Of a stretch of DNA of 64,000 nucleotides, positions 20,951-32,589 are shown piece by piece. Origin of the DNA: Plantago major. Lineage: Eukaryota > Streptophyta > Magnoliopsida > Lamiales > Plantaginaceae. The notes under the pieces were generated by a model. The model was not told the origin of the DNA and searched no databases. It was given only the letters and a program-made list of their open reading frames with translations. Location: assembly GCA_026545765.1 (NCBI GenBank), contig JAIFAC010000037.1:72501-136500 (forward strand), given 5' to 3'. Each line of letters opens with the position of its first letter. Within the stretch, counting starts at the first letter, position 1. A program made the translations under genes and the position numbers.

Positions 20951-23900
20951 TTCTTCCATTATACCCTTACTCCTTGTCGTAATTTTAAATCTAGAATAGA
21001 CCTTTTCGTTTCTCATTATCCCACTCCTTTAGTGTTTTATTTACCTCTCAGGCAAAGTTGTTCGTTTGTTGTTTATCCCAGTCCTTTTGTGTGTTGTTTA
21101 ACTCTCCATTAGAGTTCTTCGTTTGTGATGCTCTTACTCTTTTTTGTATGTTTTAAATCTCAATAAACTTTTTGTTTCACATCCCACCCTTTAGTGTGTT
21201 GTTTATCTCTCAAGTGGAGTTGTTCTTGTTGTTTATCCCACCTTTGTGTGTTGTTTAACTCTCAATTAGTATTTTTCGTTCGTGATACTCTTACTCCTTT
21301 CTGTGTAATTTGTAAATCTCGAATAGACCTTTTCGTTTCTCATTATCCCACCCCATTAGTGTGTTGTTTATCTCTCAAGCAGAGTTGTTTGTTTGTTGTT
21401 AATCCCACTCCTTTTGTGTATTTTTTAACTCTTAATTAGAGTTCTTCGTCTGTGATTCTCTTACTCCTTTCTGTGTAATTTTTAAATCTCGAATAGAACT
21501 TTTCGTTTCTTATAATCCCACCTTTTGTGTGTTGTTTTTCTCTCAGGCAAAGTTGTTCGTTTGTTGTTTATCCCACTCCTTTTGCGTGTTGTTTAACTCT
21601 CCATTAGAGTTCTTCGTTTGTGATACTCTTACACCTTTCTGTGTATATTTTAAATCTCGAATAGACTTTTTCGTTTCTCATTATCACACCTCTTATGTTG
21701 TTTATCTCTCACAAGAGTTGTTCGCTTGTTGTTAATCCCACTCCTTCTATGTGTTGTTTAACTCTTAATTAGAGTTCTTCGTTTGAGGTAGAACTCCTTT
21801 CACGATTTTTAAATCTCAATAGACTTTTTCGCTTCTCATTATCACACCTTTAGAGTGTTGTTTATCTCAAGCAGAGTTGTGTTCGTTTGTTGTTAATCCC
21901 ACTTCTTTGGTGTGTTGTTTAACTCTTAGTTAGTGTTCTTCATGTATGATACCCTTACTCCTTTCTGTGTAATTTTTAAATCTCGAATAGACCTTTTCGT
22001 TTCTCATTATCCCACTCCTTTAGTGTTTTGTTTACCTCTCAGGCAAAGTTGTTCGTTTGTTGTTTATTCCACTCCTTTTGTGTGTTGTTTAACTCTCCAT
22101 TAGAGTTCTTCGTTTGTGATGCTCTTACTCTTTTTTGTGTACTTTTTAAATCTCGAGTAAACTTTTTCGTTTCACATCATCCCACTCCTTTAGTGTGTTG
22201 TTTATCTCTGAAGTGGAGATGTTTGTTTGTTGTTTATCCCACTCCTTTAGTGTGTTGCTTAACTCTCAATTAGTGTTTTTCGTTTGAGGTAGAACTCCTT
22301 TCTGTGTATTTTTTAAATCTCGAATAGACTTTTTCGTTTCTCATTATCCCACTCCATTAGTGTGTTGTTTATCTCTCAAGCAGAGTTGTTCGTTTGTTGT
22401 TTATCCCACTCCTTTTGTGTGTTGTTTAACTCTTAATTAGAGTTCTTCGTTTGAGGTAGAACTCCTTTCTGTGTATTTTTTAAATCTCGAATAGACTTTT
22501 TCGTTTCTCATTATCCCACTCCATTAGTGTGTTGTTTATCTCTCAAGTAGTTGTTCGCTTGTTGTTTATCCCACTTTTTTGTGTGTTGTTTAACTCTTAA
22601 TTCGAGTTCTTCGTCTGTGATACTCCTACCCTTTCAAAGGTATATTTTAAATCTCGAATATACTTTTTCGTTTCTCATTATCACACTCCTCTACTGTGTT
22701 GTTTATCTCTCAAGCAGAGTTGTTCGTTCGTTGTTAATCACACTCCTTTTGTGTGTTGTTTAACTCTCCATTAGAGTTCTTCGTTTGTGATGCTCTTACT
22801 CTTTTTTGTGTACTTTTTAAATCTCGAGTAAACTTTTTCGTTTCACATCATCCCACTCCTTTAGTGTGTTGTTTATCTCTGAAGTGGAGATGTTTGTTTG
22901 TTGTTTATCCCACTCCTTTAGTGTGTTGCTTAACTCTCAATTAGTGTTTTTCGTTTGAGGTAGAACTCCTTTCTGTGTATTTTTTAAATCTCGAATAGAC
23001 TTTTTCGTTTCTCATTATCCCACTCCATTAGTGTGTTGTTTATCTCTCAAGCAGAGTTGTTCGTTTGTTGTTTATCCCACTCCTTTTGTGTGTTGTTTAA
23101 CTCTTAATTAGAGTTCTTCGTTTGAGGTAGAACTCCTTTCTGTGTATTTTTTAAATCTCGAATAGACTTTTTCGTTTCTCATTATCCCACTCCATTAGTG
23201 TGTTGTTTATCTCTCAAGCAGAGTTGTTCGTTTGTTGTTTATCCCACTCCTTTTGTGTGTTGTTTAACTCTTAATTCGAGTTCTTCGTCTGTGATACTCC
23301 TACTCCTTTCAGTGTATATTTTAAATCTCGAATATACTTTTTCGCTTCATTATCACACCTCTCATCGTGTTGTTTATCTCTCAAGGTAGTTGTTCGCTCG
23401 TTGTTAATCACACTCTTTTGTTTGTTGTTTAACTCTTAATTAGAGTTCTTCGTTTAAGATAGAACTCCTTTCTGTGTATTTTTTAAATTTCGAATAGACT
23501 TTTTCGTTTCACATTATCACACTCCTTTAGTGTGTTTATCTCTCAAGAAGAGTTATGTTCGCTTGTTGTTAATCCCACTTTTGTGTGTTGTTTAACTCTT
23601 AATTAGAGTTCTTCTTCCATTATACCCTTACTCCTTGCTGTGTAATTTTTAAATCTAGAATAGACCTTTTCGTTTCTCATTATCCCACTCCTTTAGTGTT
23701 TTATTTACCTCTCGAGCGAAAGTTGTTCGTTTGTTGTTTATCCCATTCTTTGTGTGTTGTTTAACTCTCCATTAGAGTTCTTCGTTTGTGATGCTCTTAC
23801 TCTTTTTTGTGTATGTTTTAAATCTCGAATAAACTTTTTTGTTTCACATCCCAGTCCTTTAGTGTGTTGTTTATCTCTGAAGAGGAGTTGTTCGTTTGCT

Positions 23901-26900
23901 GTTAATCCCACACCTTTTGTGTGTTGTTTAACTCTCAATTAGTATTTTTCGTTCGTGATACTCTTACTCCTTTCTGTGTAATTTGTAAATCTCGAATAGA
24001 CCTTTTCGTTTCTCATTATCCCACCCCATTAGTGTGTTGTTTATCTCTCAAGCAGAGTTGTTTGTTTGTTGTTAATCCCACTCCTTTTGTGTATTTTTTA
24101 ACTCTTAATTAGAGTTCTTCGTCTGTGATTCTCTTACTCCTTTCTGTGTAATTTTTAAATCTCGAATAGAACTTTTCGTTTCTTATAATCCCACTCCTTT
24201 TGTGTGTTGTTTTTCTCTCAGGCAAAGTTGTTCGTTTGTTGTTTATCCCACTCCTTTTGCGTGTTGTTTAACTCTCCATTAGAGTTCTTCGTTTGTGATA
24301 CTCTTACACCTTTCTGTGTATATTTTAAATCTCGAATAGACTTTTTCGTTTCTCATTATCACACTCCTCTTGTCTGTTGTTTATCTCTCAAGCAGAGTTG
24401 TTCGTTTGTTGTTAATCCCACTCCTTCTATGTGTTGTTTAACTCTTAATTAGAGTTCTTCGTTTGAGGTAGAACTCCTTTCACGTATTTTTAAATCTCAA
24501 TAGACTTTTTCGCTTTCTCATTATCACACTCCTTTAGAGTGTTGTTTATCTCTCAAGCAGAGTTGTTCGCTTGTTGTTAATCCCACTTTTGGTGTGTTGT
24601 TTAACTCTTAGTTAGTGTTCTTCATGTATGATACCCTTACTCCTTTCTGTGTAATTTTTAAATCTCGAATAGACCTTTTCGTTTCTCATTATCCCACTCC
24701 TTTAGTGTTTTGTTTACCTCTCAGGCAAAGTTGTTCGTTTGTTGTTTATTCCACTCCTTTTGTGTGTTGTTTAACTCTCCATTAGAGTTCTTCGTTTGTG
24801 ATGCTCTTACTCTTTTTTGTGTACTTTTTAAATCTCGAGTAAACTTTTTCGTTTCACATCATCCCACTCCTTTAGTGTGTTGTTTATCTCTGAAGTGGAG
24901 ATGTTTGTTTGTTGTTTATCCCACTCCTTTAGTGTGTTGCTTAACTCTCAATTAGTGTTTTTCGTTTGAGGTAGAACTCCTTTCTCGTATTTTTAAATCT
25001 CAAGACTTTTTCGTTTCTCATTATCACACTCCTTTAGAGTGTTGTTTATCTCTCAAGCAGAGTTGTGTTCGTTTGTTGTTAATCCCACTTCTTTGGTGTG
25101 TTGTTTAACTCTTAGTTAGTGTTCTTCATGTATGATACCCTTACTCCTTTCTGTGTAATTTTTAAATCTCGAATAGACCTTTTCGTTTCTCATTATCCCA
25201 CTCCTTTAGTGTTTTGTTTACCTCTCAGGCAAAGTTGTTCGTTTGTTGTTTATTCCACTCCTTTTGTGTGTTGTTTAACTCTCCATTAGAGTTCTTCGTT
25301 TGTGATGCTCTTACTCTTTTTTGTGTACTTTTTAAATCTCGAGTAAACTTTTTCGTTTCACATCATCCCACTCCTTTAGTGTGTTGTTTATCTCTGAAGT
25401 GGAGATGTTTGTTTGTTGTTTATCCCACTCCTTTAGTGTGTTGCTTAACTCTCAATTAGTGTTTTTCGTTTGAGGTAGAACTCCTTTCTGTGTATTTTTT
25501 AAATCTCGAATAGACTTTTTCGTTTCTCATTATCCCACTCCATTAGTGTGTTGTTTATCTCTCAAGCAGAGTTGTTCGTTTGTTGTTTATCCCACTCCTT
25601 TTGTGTGTTGTTTAACTCTTAATTAGAGTTCTTCGTTTGAGGTAGAACTCCTTTCTGTGTATTTTTTAAATCTCGAATAGACTTTTTCGTTTCTCATTAT
25701 CCCACTCCATTAGTGTGTTGTTTATCTCTCAAGCAGAGTTGTTCGTTTGTTGTTTATCCCACTCCTTTTGTGTGTTGTTTAACTCTTAATTCGAGTTCTT
25801 CGTCTGTGATACTCCTACTCCTTTCAGTGTATATTTTAAATCTCGAATATACTTTTTCGTTTCTCATTATCACACTCCTCTACTGTGTTGTTTATCTCTC
25901 AAGCAGAGTTGTTCGTTCGTTGTTAATCACACTCCTTTTGTTTGTTGTTTAACTCTTAATTAGAGTTCTTCGTTTAAGATAGAACTCCTTTCTGTGTATT
26001 TTTTAAATTTCGAATAGACTTTTTCGTTTCACATTATCACACTCCTTTAGTGTGTTGTTTATCTCTCAAGAAGAGTTATGTTCGTTTGTTGTTAATCCCA
26101 CTTCTTTTGTGTGTTGTTTAACTCTTAATTAGAGTTCTTCTTCCATTATACCCTTACTCCTTGCTGTGTAATTTTTAAATCTAGAATAGACCTTTTCGTT
26201 TCTCATTATCCCACTCCTTTAGTGTTTTATTTACCTCTCAGGCAAAGTTGTTCGTTTGTTGTTTATCCCAGTCCTTTTGTGTGTTGTTTAACTCTCCATT
26301 AGAGTTCTTCGTTTGTGATGCTCTTACTCTTTTTTGTGTATGTTTTAAATCTCGAATAAACTTTTTTGTTTCACATCCCAGTCCTTTAGTGTGTTGTTTA
26401 TCTCTGAAGTGGAGTTGTTCGTTTGCTGTTAATCCCACTCCTTTTGTGTGTTGTTTAACTCTCAATTAGTATTTTTCGTTCGTGATACTCTTACTCCTTT
26501 CTGTGTAATTTGTAAATCTCGAATAGACCTTTTCGTTTCTCATTATCCCACCCCATTAGTGTGTTGTTTATCTCTCAAGCAGAGTTGTTTGTTTGTTGTT
26601 AATCCCACTCCTTTTGTGTATTTTTTAACTCTTAATTAGAGTTCTTCGTCTGTGATTCTCTTACTCCTTTCTGTGTAATTTTTAAATCTCGAATAGAACT
26701 TTTCGTTTCTTATAATCCCACTCCTTTTGTGTGTTGTTTTTCTCTCAGGCAAAGTTGTTCGTTTGTTGTTTATCCCACTCCTTTTGCGTGTTGTTTAACT
26801 CTCCATTAGAGTTCTTCGTTTGTGATACTCTTACACCTTTCTGTATATTTTAAATCTCAATAGACTTTTTCGCTTCTCATTATCACACTCCTCTTTGTCT

Positions 26901-27485
26901 GTTGTTTATCTCTCAAGCGAGTTGTTCGCTTGTTGTTAATCCCACCTTCTATGTGTTGTTTAACTCTTAATTAGAGTTCTTCGCTTGAGGTAGAACTCCT
27001 TTCTACGTATTTTTAAATCAATAGACTTTTTCGCTTTCTCATTATCACACTCCTTTAGAGTGTTGTTTATCTCTCAAGCGAGTTGTGTTCGCTTGTTGTT
27101 AATCCCACTTCTTTGGTGTGTTGTTTAACTCTTAGTTAGTGTTCTTCATGTATGATACCCTTACTCCTTCTCGTAATTTTAAATCTCGAATAGACCTTTT
27201 CGCTTCTCATTATCCCACCTTTAGTTTTGTTTACCTCTCAGGCAAAGTTGTTCGTTTGTTGTTTATTCCACTCCTTTTGTGTGTTGTTTAACTCTCCATT
27301 AGAGTTCTTCGTTTGTGATGCTCTTACTCTTTTTTGTGTACTTTTTAAATCTCGAGTAAACTTTTTCGTTTCACATCATCCCACTCCTTTAGTGTGTTGT
27401 TTATCTCTGAAGTGGAGATGTTTGTTTGTTGTTTATCCCACTCCTTTAGTGTGTTGCTTAACTCTCAATTAGTGTTTTTCGTTTG
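20951..27485 (+). repeat. Higher-order repeat, ~2.53-2.66 kb period, two full copies and a partial third
   Basis: The variant TTCTTCCATTATACCC occurs at 20951, 23612 and 26138, giving periods of 2661 and 2526 bp, about 16 and 15 monomers. Other variant monomers keep the same order: CGTTCGTGATACTC (near 21279, 23949, 26476), TTGTGTATTTTTTAAC, and the TTGTTTACCTCTCAGG block (22028, 24710, 27227). The third copy diverges after about 27485. Local extra copies of a sub-block make the period uneven. Confidence 0.85.
24710..25717 (+). repeat. Nested 504-bp (three-monomer) duplication
   Basis: The block starting with TTTACCTCTCAGGCAAAG at 24710 is repeated at 25214. The same block appears as a pair 511 bp apart at 27227 and 27738. 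This shows recent local amplification inside the larger higher-order unit. Confidence 0.8.
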
Positions 27486-30400
27486 TGATACTCTTACTCC
27501 TTTCTGTGTAATTTTTAAATCTCGAATAGACCTTTTCGTTTCTCATTATCCCACTCCTTTAGTGTGTTGTTAATCTCTCAAGCAGAGTTCTTCGTTTGTT
27601 GTTAATCCCACTCCTTTTGAGTGTTGTTTAACTCATAATTAGAGTTCTTCATCTGTGATACTCTTACTCCATTATGTGTAATTTTTAAATCTCAAATAGA
27701 CCTTTTCAATTTTTCATTATCCCACTCCTTTAGTGTTTTGTTTACCTCTCAGGCAAAGTTGTTCGTTTGTTGTTTATTCCACTCCTTTTGTGTGTTGTTT
27801 AACTCTCCATTAGAGTTCTTCGTTTGTGATGCTCTTACTCTTTTTTGTGTACTTTTTAAATCTCGAGTAAACTTTTTCGTTTCACATCATCCCACTCCTT
27901 TAGTGTGTTGTTTATCTCTGAAGTGGAGATGTTTGTTTGTTGTTTATCCCACTCCTTTAGTGTGTTGCTTAACTCTCAATTAGTGTTTTTCGTTTGTGAT
28001 ACTCTTACTCCTTTCTGTGTAATTTTTAAAACTCGAATAGACCTTTTCGTTTCTCATTTTCCCACTCCTTTAGTGTGTTGTTAATCTCTCAAGCAGAGTT
28101 GTTTGTTTGTTGTTTATTCCACTCCATTTGTTTGTTGTTTAACTCTTCATTAGAGTTCTTCGTTTGAGATAGAACTCCTTCCAGTGTATTTTTTAAATCT
28201 CTAACCGACTTTTTCGTTTCTCATTATCACACTCCTCAAATGTGTTGTTTATCTCTCAAGTAGAGTTTTTCGTTTGTTGTTAATCCCACTCCTTTTGTGT
28301 GTTGTTTAACTCTTAATTCGAGTTCTTCATCTGTGATACTCCTACTCCTTTCTGTGTATATTTTAAATCTCGAATAGACCTTTTTCGTTTCTCATTATCA
28401 CACTCCTCTAGTGTGTTGTTTAACTCTTAATTAGAGTTCTTCGTTTGAGATAGAACTCCTTTCTGTGTATTTTTTAAATCTAAAATAGACTTTTTCGTTT
28501 CTCATTATCACACTCCTTTAGTGTGTTGTTTATCTCTCAAGCAGAGTTGTTTGTTTGTTGTTAATCCCACTCCTTTTGCGTATTTTTTAACTCTTAATTA
28601 GAGTTCTTCGTCTGTGATTCTCTTACTCCTTTCTGTGTAATTTTTAAATCTCGAATAGACCCTTTCGTTTCTTATAATCCCACTCCTTTTGTGTGTTGTT
28701 TTTCTCTCAGGCAAAGTTGTTCGTTTGTTGTTTATCCCACTCCTTTTGCGTGTTGTTTAACTCTCCATTAGATTTCTTCGTTTGTGATACTCTTACACCT
28801 TTCTATGTATATTTTAAATATCGAATAGGCATTTTCGTTTCTCATTATCACACTCCTCTTGTTTGTTGTTTATCTCTCAAGCAGAGTTGTTCGTTTGTTG
28901 TTAATCCCACTCCTTCTGTGTGTTGTTTAACTCTTAATTAGAGTTCTTCGTTTGAGGTAGAACTTCTTTCTGTGTATTTTTTAAATCTCGAATAGACTTT
29001 TTCGTTTCTCATTATCACACTCCTTTAGAGTGTTGTTTATCTCTCAAGTAGAGTTGTTCGTTTGTTGTTTATCCCACTTTATTTGTTTGTTGTTTAACTC
29101 TCCATTAGAGTTCTTCGTGTATGATACCCTTACTCCTTTCTGTGTAATTTTAAATCCTTAATGCACCTTTTCGTTTATCATTATCCCACTCCTTTAGTGT
29201 TTTGTTTACCTCTCAGGCAAAGTTGTTCGTTTGTTGTTTATTCCACTCCTTTTGTGTGTTGTTTAACTCTCCATTAGAGTTCTTCGTTTGTGCTGCTCTT
29301 ACTCTTTTTTGTGTATTTTTTAAATCTCGAGTAAACTGTTTCGTTTCACATCATCCCACTCCTTTAGTTTGTTGTTTATCTCTGAAGTGGAGATGTTTGT
29401 TTGTTGTTTATCCCACTCCTTTAGTGTGTTGTTTAACTCTCCATTAGAGTTCATCGTTTGTGATAGTCTTACTCCTTTCTGTGTATATTTTAAATCTCGA
29501 ATATAATTTTTCATTTCTCATTATCCCACTCCTATAGTGTGTTGTTTATCTCTCAAACAGAGTTCTTCGTTTGTTGTTAATCCCGCCCTTTTTGAGTGTT
29601 GTTTAACTCATAATTAGAGTTCTTCATTTGTGATACTCTTACTCCATTATGTGTAATTTTTAAATCTCAAATAGACCTTTTCGTTTCTAATTATCCCACT
29701 CCTTTAGTGTGTTGTTTATCTCTCAAGCAGAGTTGTTCATTTGTTGTTTAACCCACTCCATTTGCTTGTTGTTTAACTCTTAATTAGAGTTCTTCGTTTG
29801 AGATAGAACTCCTTTCTGTGTATTTTTTAAATCTGTAATAGACTTTTTCATTTCTCATTATCAAACTCCTCTAGTGTGTTGTTTATCTCTCAAGTAGAGT
29901 TGTTCGTTTGTTGTTAATCCCACTCCTTTTGTGTGTTGTTTAATTCTTAATTGGAGTTCTTCGTCTGTGATACTCTTACTCCTTTCTGTGTAATTTTTAA
30001 ATCTCAAATAGAACTTTTCGTTTCTCATAATCCCACTCCTTTTGTATGTTGTTTATCTCTAAGGCAATGTTGTTCGTTTGTTGTTTATCCCACTCCTTTT
30101 GATTGTTGTTTAACCGTCCATTAGAGTTCATCGTTTGTGATACTCTTACTCCTTTCTGTGTATATTTTAAATCTCGAATATACTTTTTCGTTTCTCATTG
30201 TAATACTTCTTTAGTGTGTTGTTTATCTCTCAAGCAGAGTTCTTCGATTGTAGTTAATCTCACTCCTTTTGAGTGTTGTTTTAACTCATAATTAGAGTTC
30301 GTCGTCTGTGATACTCTTACTCCATTATGTGTAATTCTTAAATCTCGAATAGACCTTTTCGTTTCTAATGATCCCACTCCTTTAGTGTGTTGTTTATCTC

Positions 30401-32589
30401 TCAAGCAGAGTTGTTTGTTTGTTGTTTATCCCACTCCATTTGTTTGTTGTTTAACGCTTCATTAGAGTTCTTCATTTGAGATAGAACTCCATTCTGTGTA
30501 TTTTTTAAATCTCTAACCGACTTTTTCGTTTCTCATTATCACACTCCTCAAATGTGTTGTTTATCTCTCAAGTAGAGTTGTTCGTTTGTTGTTAATCCCA
30601 CTCCTTTTGTGTGTTGTTTAACTCTTAATTCGAGTTCTTCGTCTGTGATACTCCTACTCCTTTCTGTGTATATTTTAAATCTCGAATAGATTTTTTTGTT
30701 TCTTATTAGCACACTCCTCTACTGTGTTGTTTATCTCTCAAGCAGAGTTGTTCGTTTGTTGTTAATCACACTCCTTTTATGTGTTGTTTAACTCTTAATT
30801 AGAGTTCTTCGTTTGAGATAGAACTCCTTTCTGTGTATTTTTTAAATCTCGAATAGACTTTTTCGTTTCTCATTATCACACTCCTTTAGTGTGTTGTTTA
30901 TCTCTCAAGCAGAGTTGTGTTCGTTTGTTGTTAATCCCACTTCTTTTGTGTGTTGTTTAACTCTTAATTAGAGTTCTTCTTCTCATATACTTCTTTCTCT
31001 ATGTAATTTTTAAATCTCGAATAGACCTTTTCGCTTCTCATTATCCCACTCCTTTAGTGTTTTATTTACCTCTCGTGCAAAGTTGTTCATTTGTTGTTTA
31101 TCCCACTCTTTGTGTGTGTTGTTTACCCCTCAAAGTTGTTCGCTTGTTGTTTATCCCACTCTTTGTGTGTTGTTTAACTCTCCATTAGAGTTCTTCGTTT
31201 GTGATGCTCTTACTCTTTTTTGTGTATTTTTTAAATCTCGAATAACTTTTTCGTTTCACATGATCCCACTCCTTAGTGTGTTGTTTATCTTTGAAGTGGA
31301 GATGTTCGTTTGTTGTTTATCCCACTTTTATGTGTTGTTTAACAACCAATTAGTGTTCTTCGCTGATACTCTTACTCCTTTCTCGTATAATTTTAAATCT
31401 CAATAGACCTTTTCGCTTCTCATTATCCCACCTTTAGTGTGTTGTTTATCTCTCAAGCGAGTTGTTCATTTTTGTTTAACCCACTCCATTTGTTTGTTGT
31501 TTAACTCTTAATTAGAGTTCTTCGTTTGAGATAGAACTCCTTTCTGTGTATTTTTTAAATCTCTAATAGACTTTTCGTTTCTCATTATCACACTCCTCTA
31601 ATATGTTGTTTATCTCTCAAGTAGAATTGTTCGTTTGTTGTTAATCCAACTCCTTTTGTGTATTTTTTAACTCTTAATTAGAGTTCTTCGTCTGTGATAC
31701 TCTTACTCCTTTCTGTGTAATTTTTAAATCTCGAATAGACCTTTTCGTTTCTCATTATCCCACTACTTTAGTGTGTTGTTTATCTCTCAAGCAGAGTTGT
31801 TCGTTTGTTGTTTATCCCACTCCATTTGTTTGTTGTTTAACTCTCCATTAGAGTTCATCGTTTGTGATACTGTTACTCCTTTATGTGTATAGTTTAAATC
31901 TCGAATATACTTTTTCGTTTCTCATTATACCACTCCTTTAGTGTGTTGTTTATCTCTCAAGCAGAGTTCTTCGTTTGTTGTTAATCCCGCTCCTTTTGAG
32001 TGTTGTTTAACTCATAATTAGAGTTCTTCGCCTGTGATACTCTTACTCCATTATGTGTAATTTTTAAATCTCAAATAGACCTTTTCGTTTCTAATTATCC
32101 CACTCCTTTAGTGTGCTGTTTATCTCTCAAGCATAGTTGTTTGTTTGTTGTTTATCCCACTCGATTTGTTTGTTGTTTGACTCTTAATTAGAGTTCTTCG
32201 TTTGAGATAGAACTTCTTTCTGTGTATTTTTTAAATCTCAAATAGACTTTTTCGTTTCTCATTATCACACTCCTCTAGTGTGTTCTTTATCTCTCAAGTA
32301 GAGTTGTTCATTTGTTGTTAATTCCACTCCTTTTGTTTATTGTTTAACTCTTAATTAGAGTTCTTCGTCTGTGAAACTCTTACACCTTTCTGTGTAACTT
32401 TTAAATCTCGAATAGACCTTTTCGTTTCTCATTATCCCACTCCTTTAGTGTGTTGTTTATCTCTCAAGCAGAGTTGTTTGTCCCACTCCATTTGTTTGTT
32501 GTTTAACTCTCCATTAGAGTTCATCGTTTGTGATAGTCTTACTCCTTTCTGTGTATATTTTAAATCTCGAATATAATTTTTCATTTCTC

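Larger units (their letters stand above)
16809..32580 (+). repeat. Satellite array, well-preserved section, ~168-169 bp monomer
   Basis: Over 90 head-to-tail monomers in one orientation. Hand spacing of the TTTCTCATTATC landmark gives 167, 171 and 337 bp (two monomers) between 17794 and 18469. Each monomer has three diverged sub-repeats of about 56-57 bp: one starting CCCACTCCTTTAGTGTG, one starting CCCACTCCTTTTGTGTG, one starting TTACTCCTTTCTGTGTA. Neighbouring monomers differ at many positions, while monomers several units apart can be nearly identical, which shows higher-order organisation. Nucleosome-like length and uniform orientation suggest a centromeric or pericentromeric satellite. 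Frames of 60-110 codons recur on both strands with the repeat and are not genes. Confidence 0.95.

Noticed and set aside
16974-32000. Many 60-107 codon open frames with CCLSHSFCVLFNSPLEFF-type peptides, plus-strand, and K/Q/T-rich minus-strand frames
   Set aside because: They recur with the satellite period, have no start or codon context of their own, and follow from the low frequency of stops in one frame of the monomer. Not genes.
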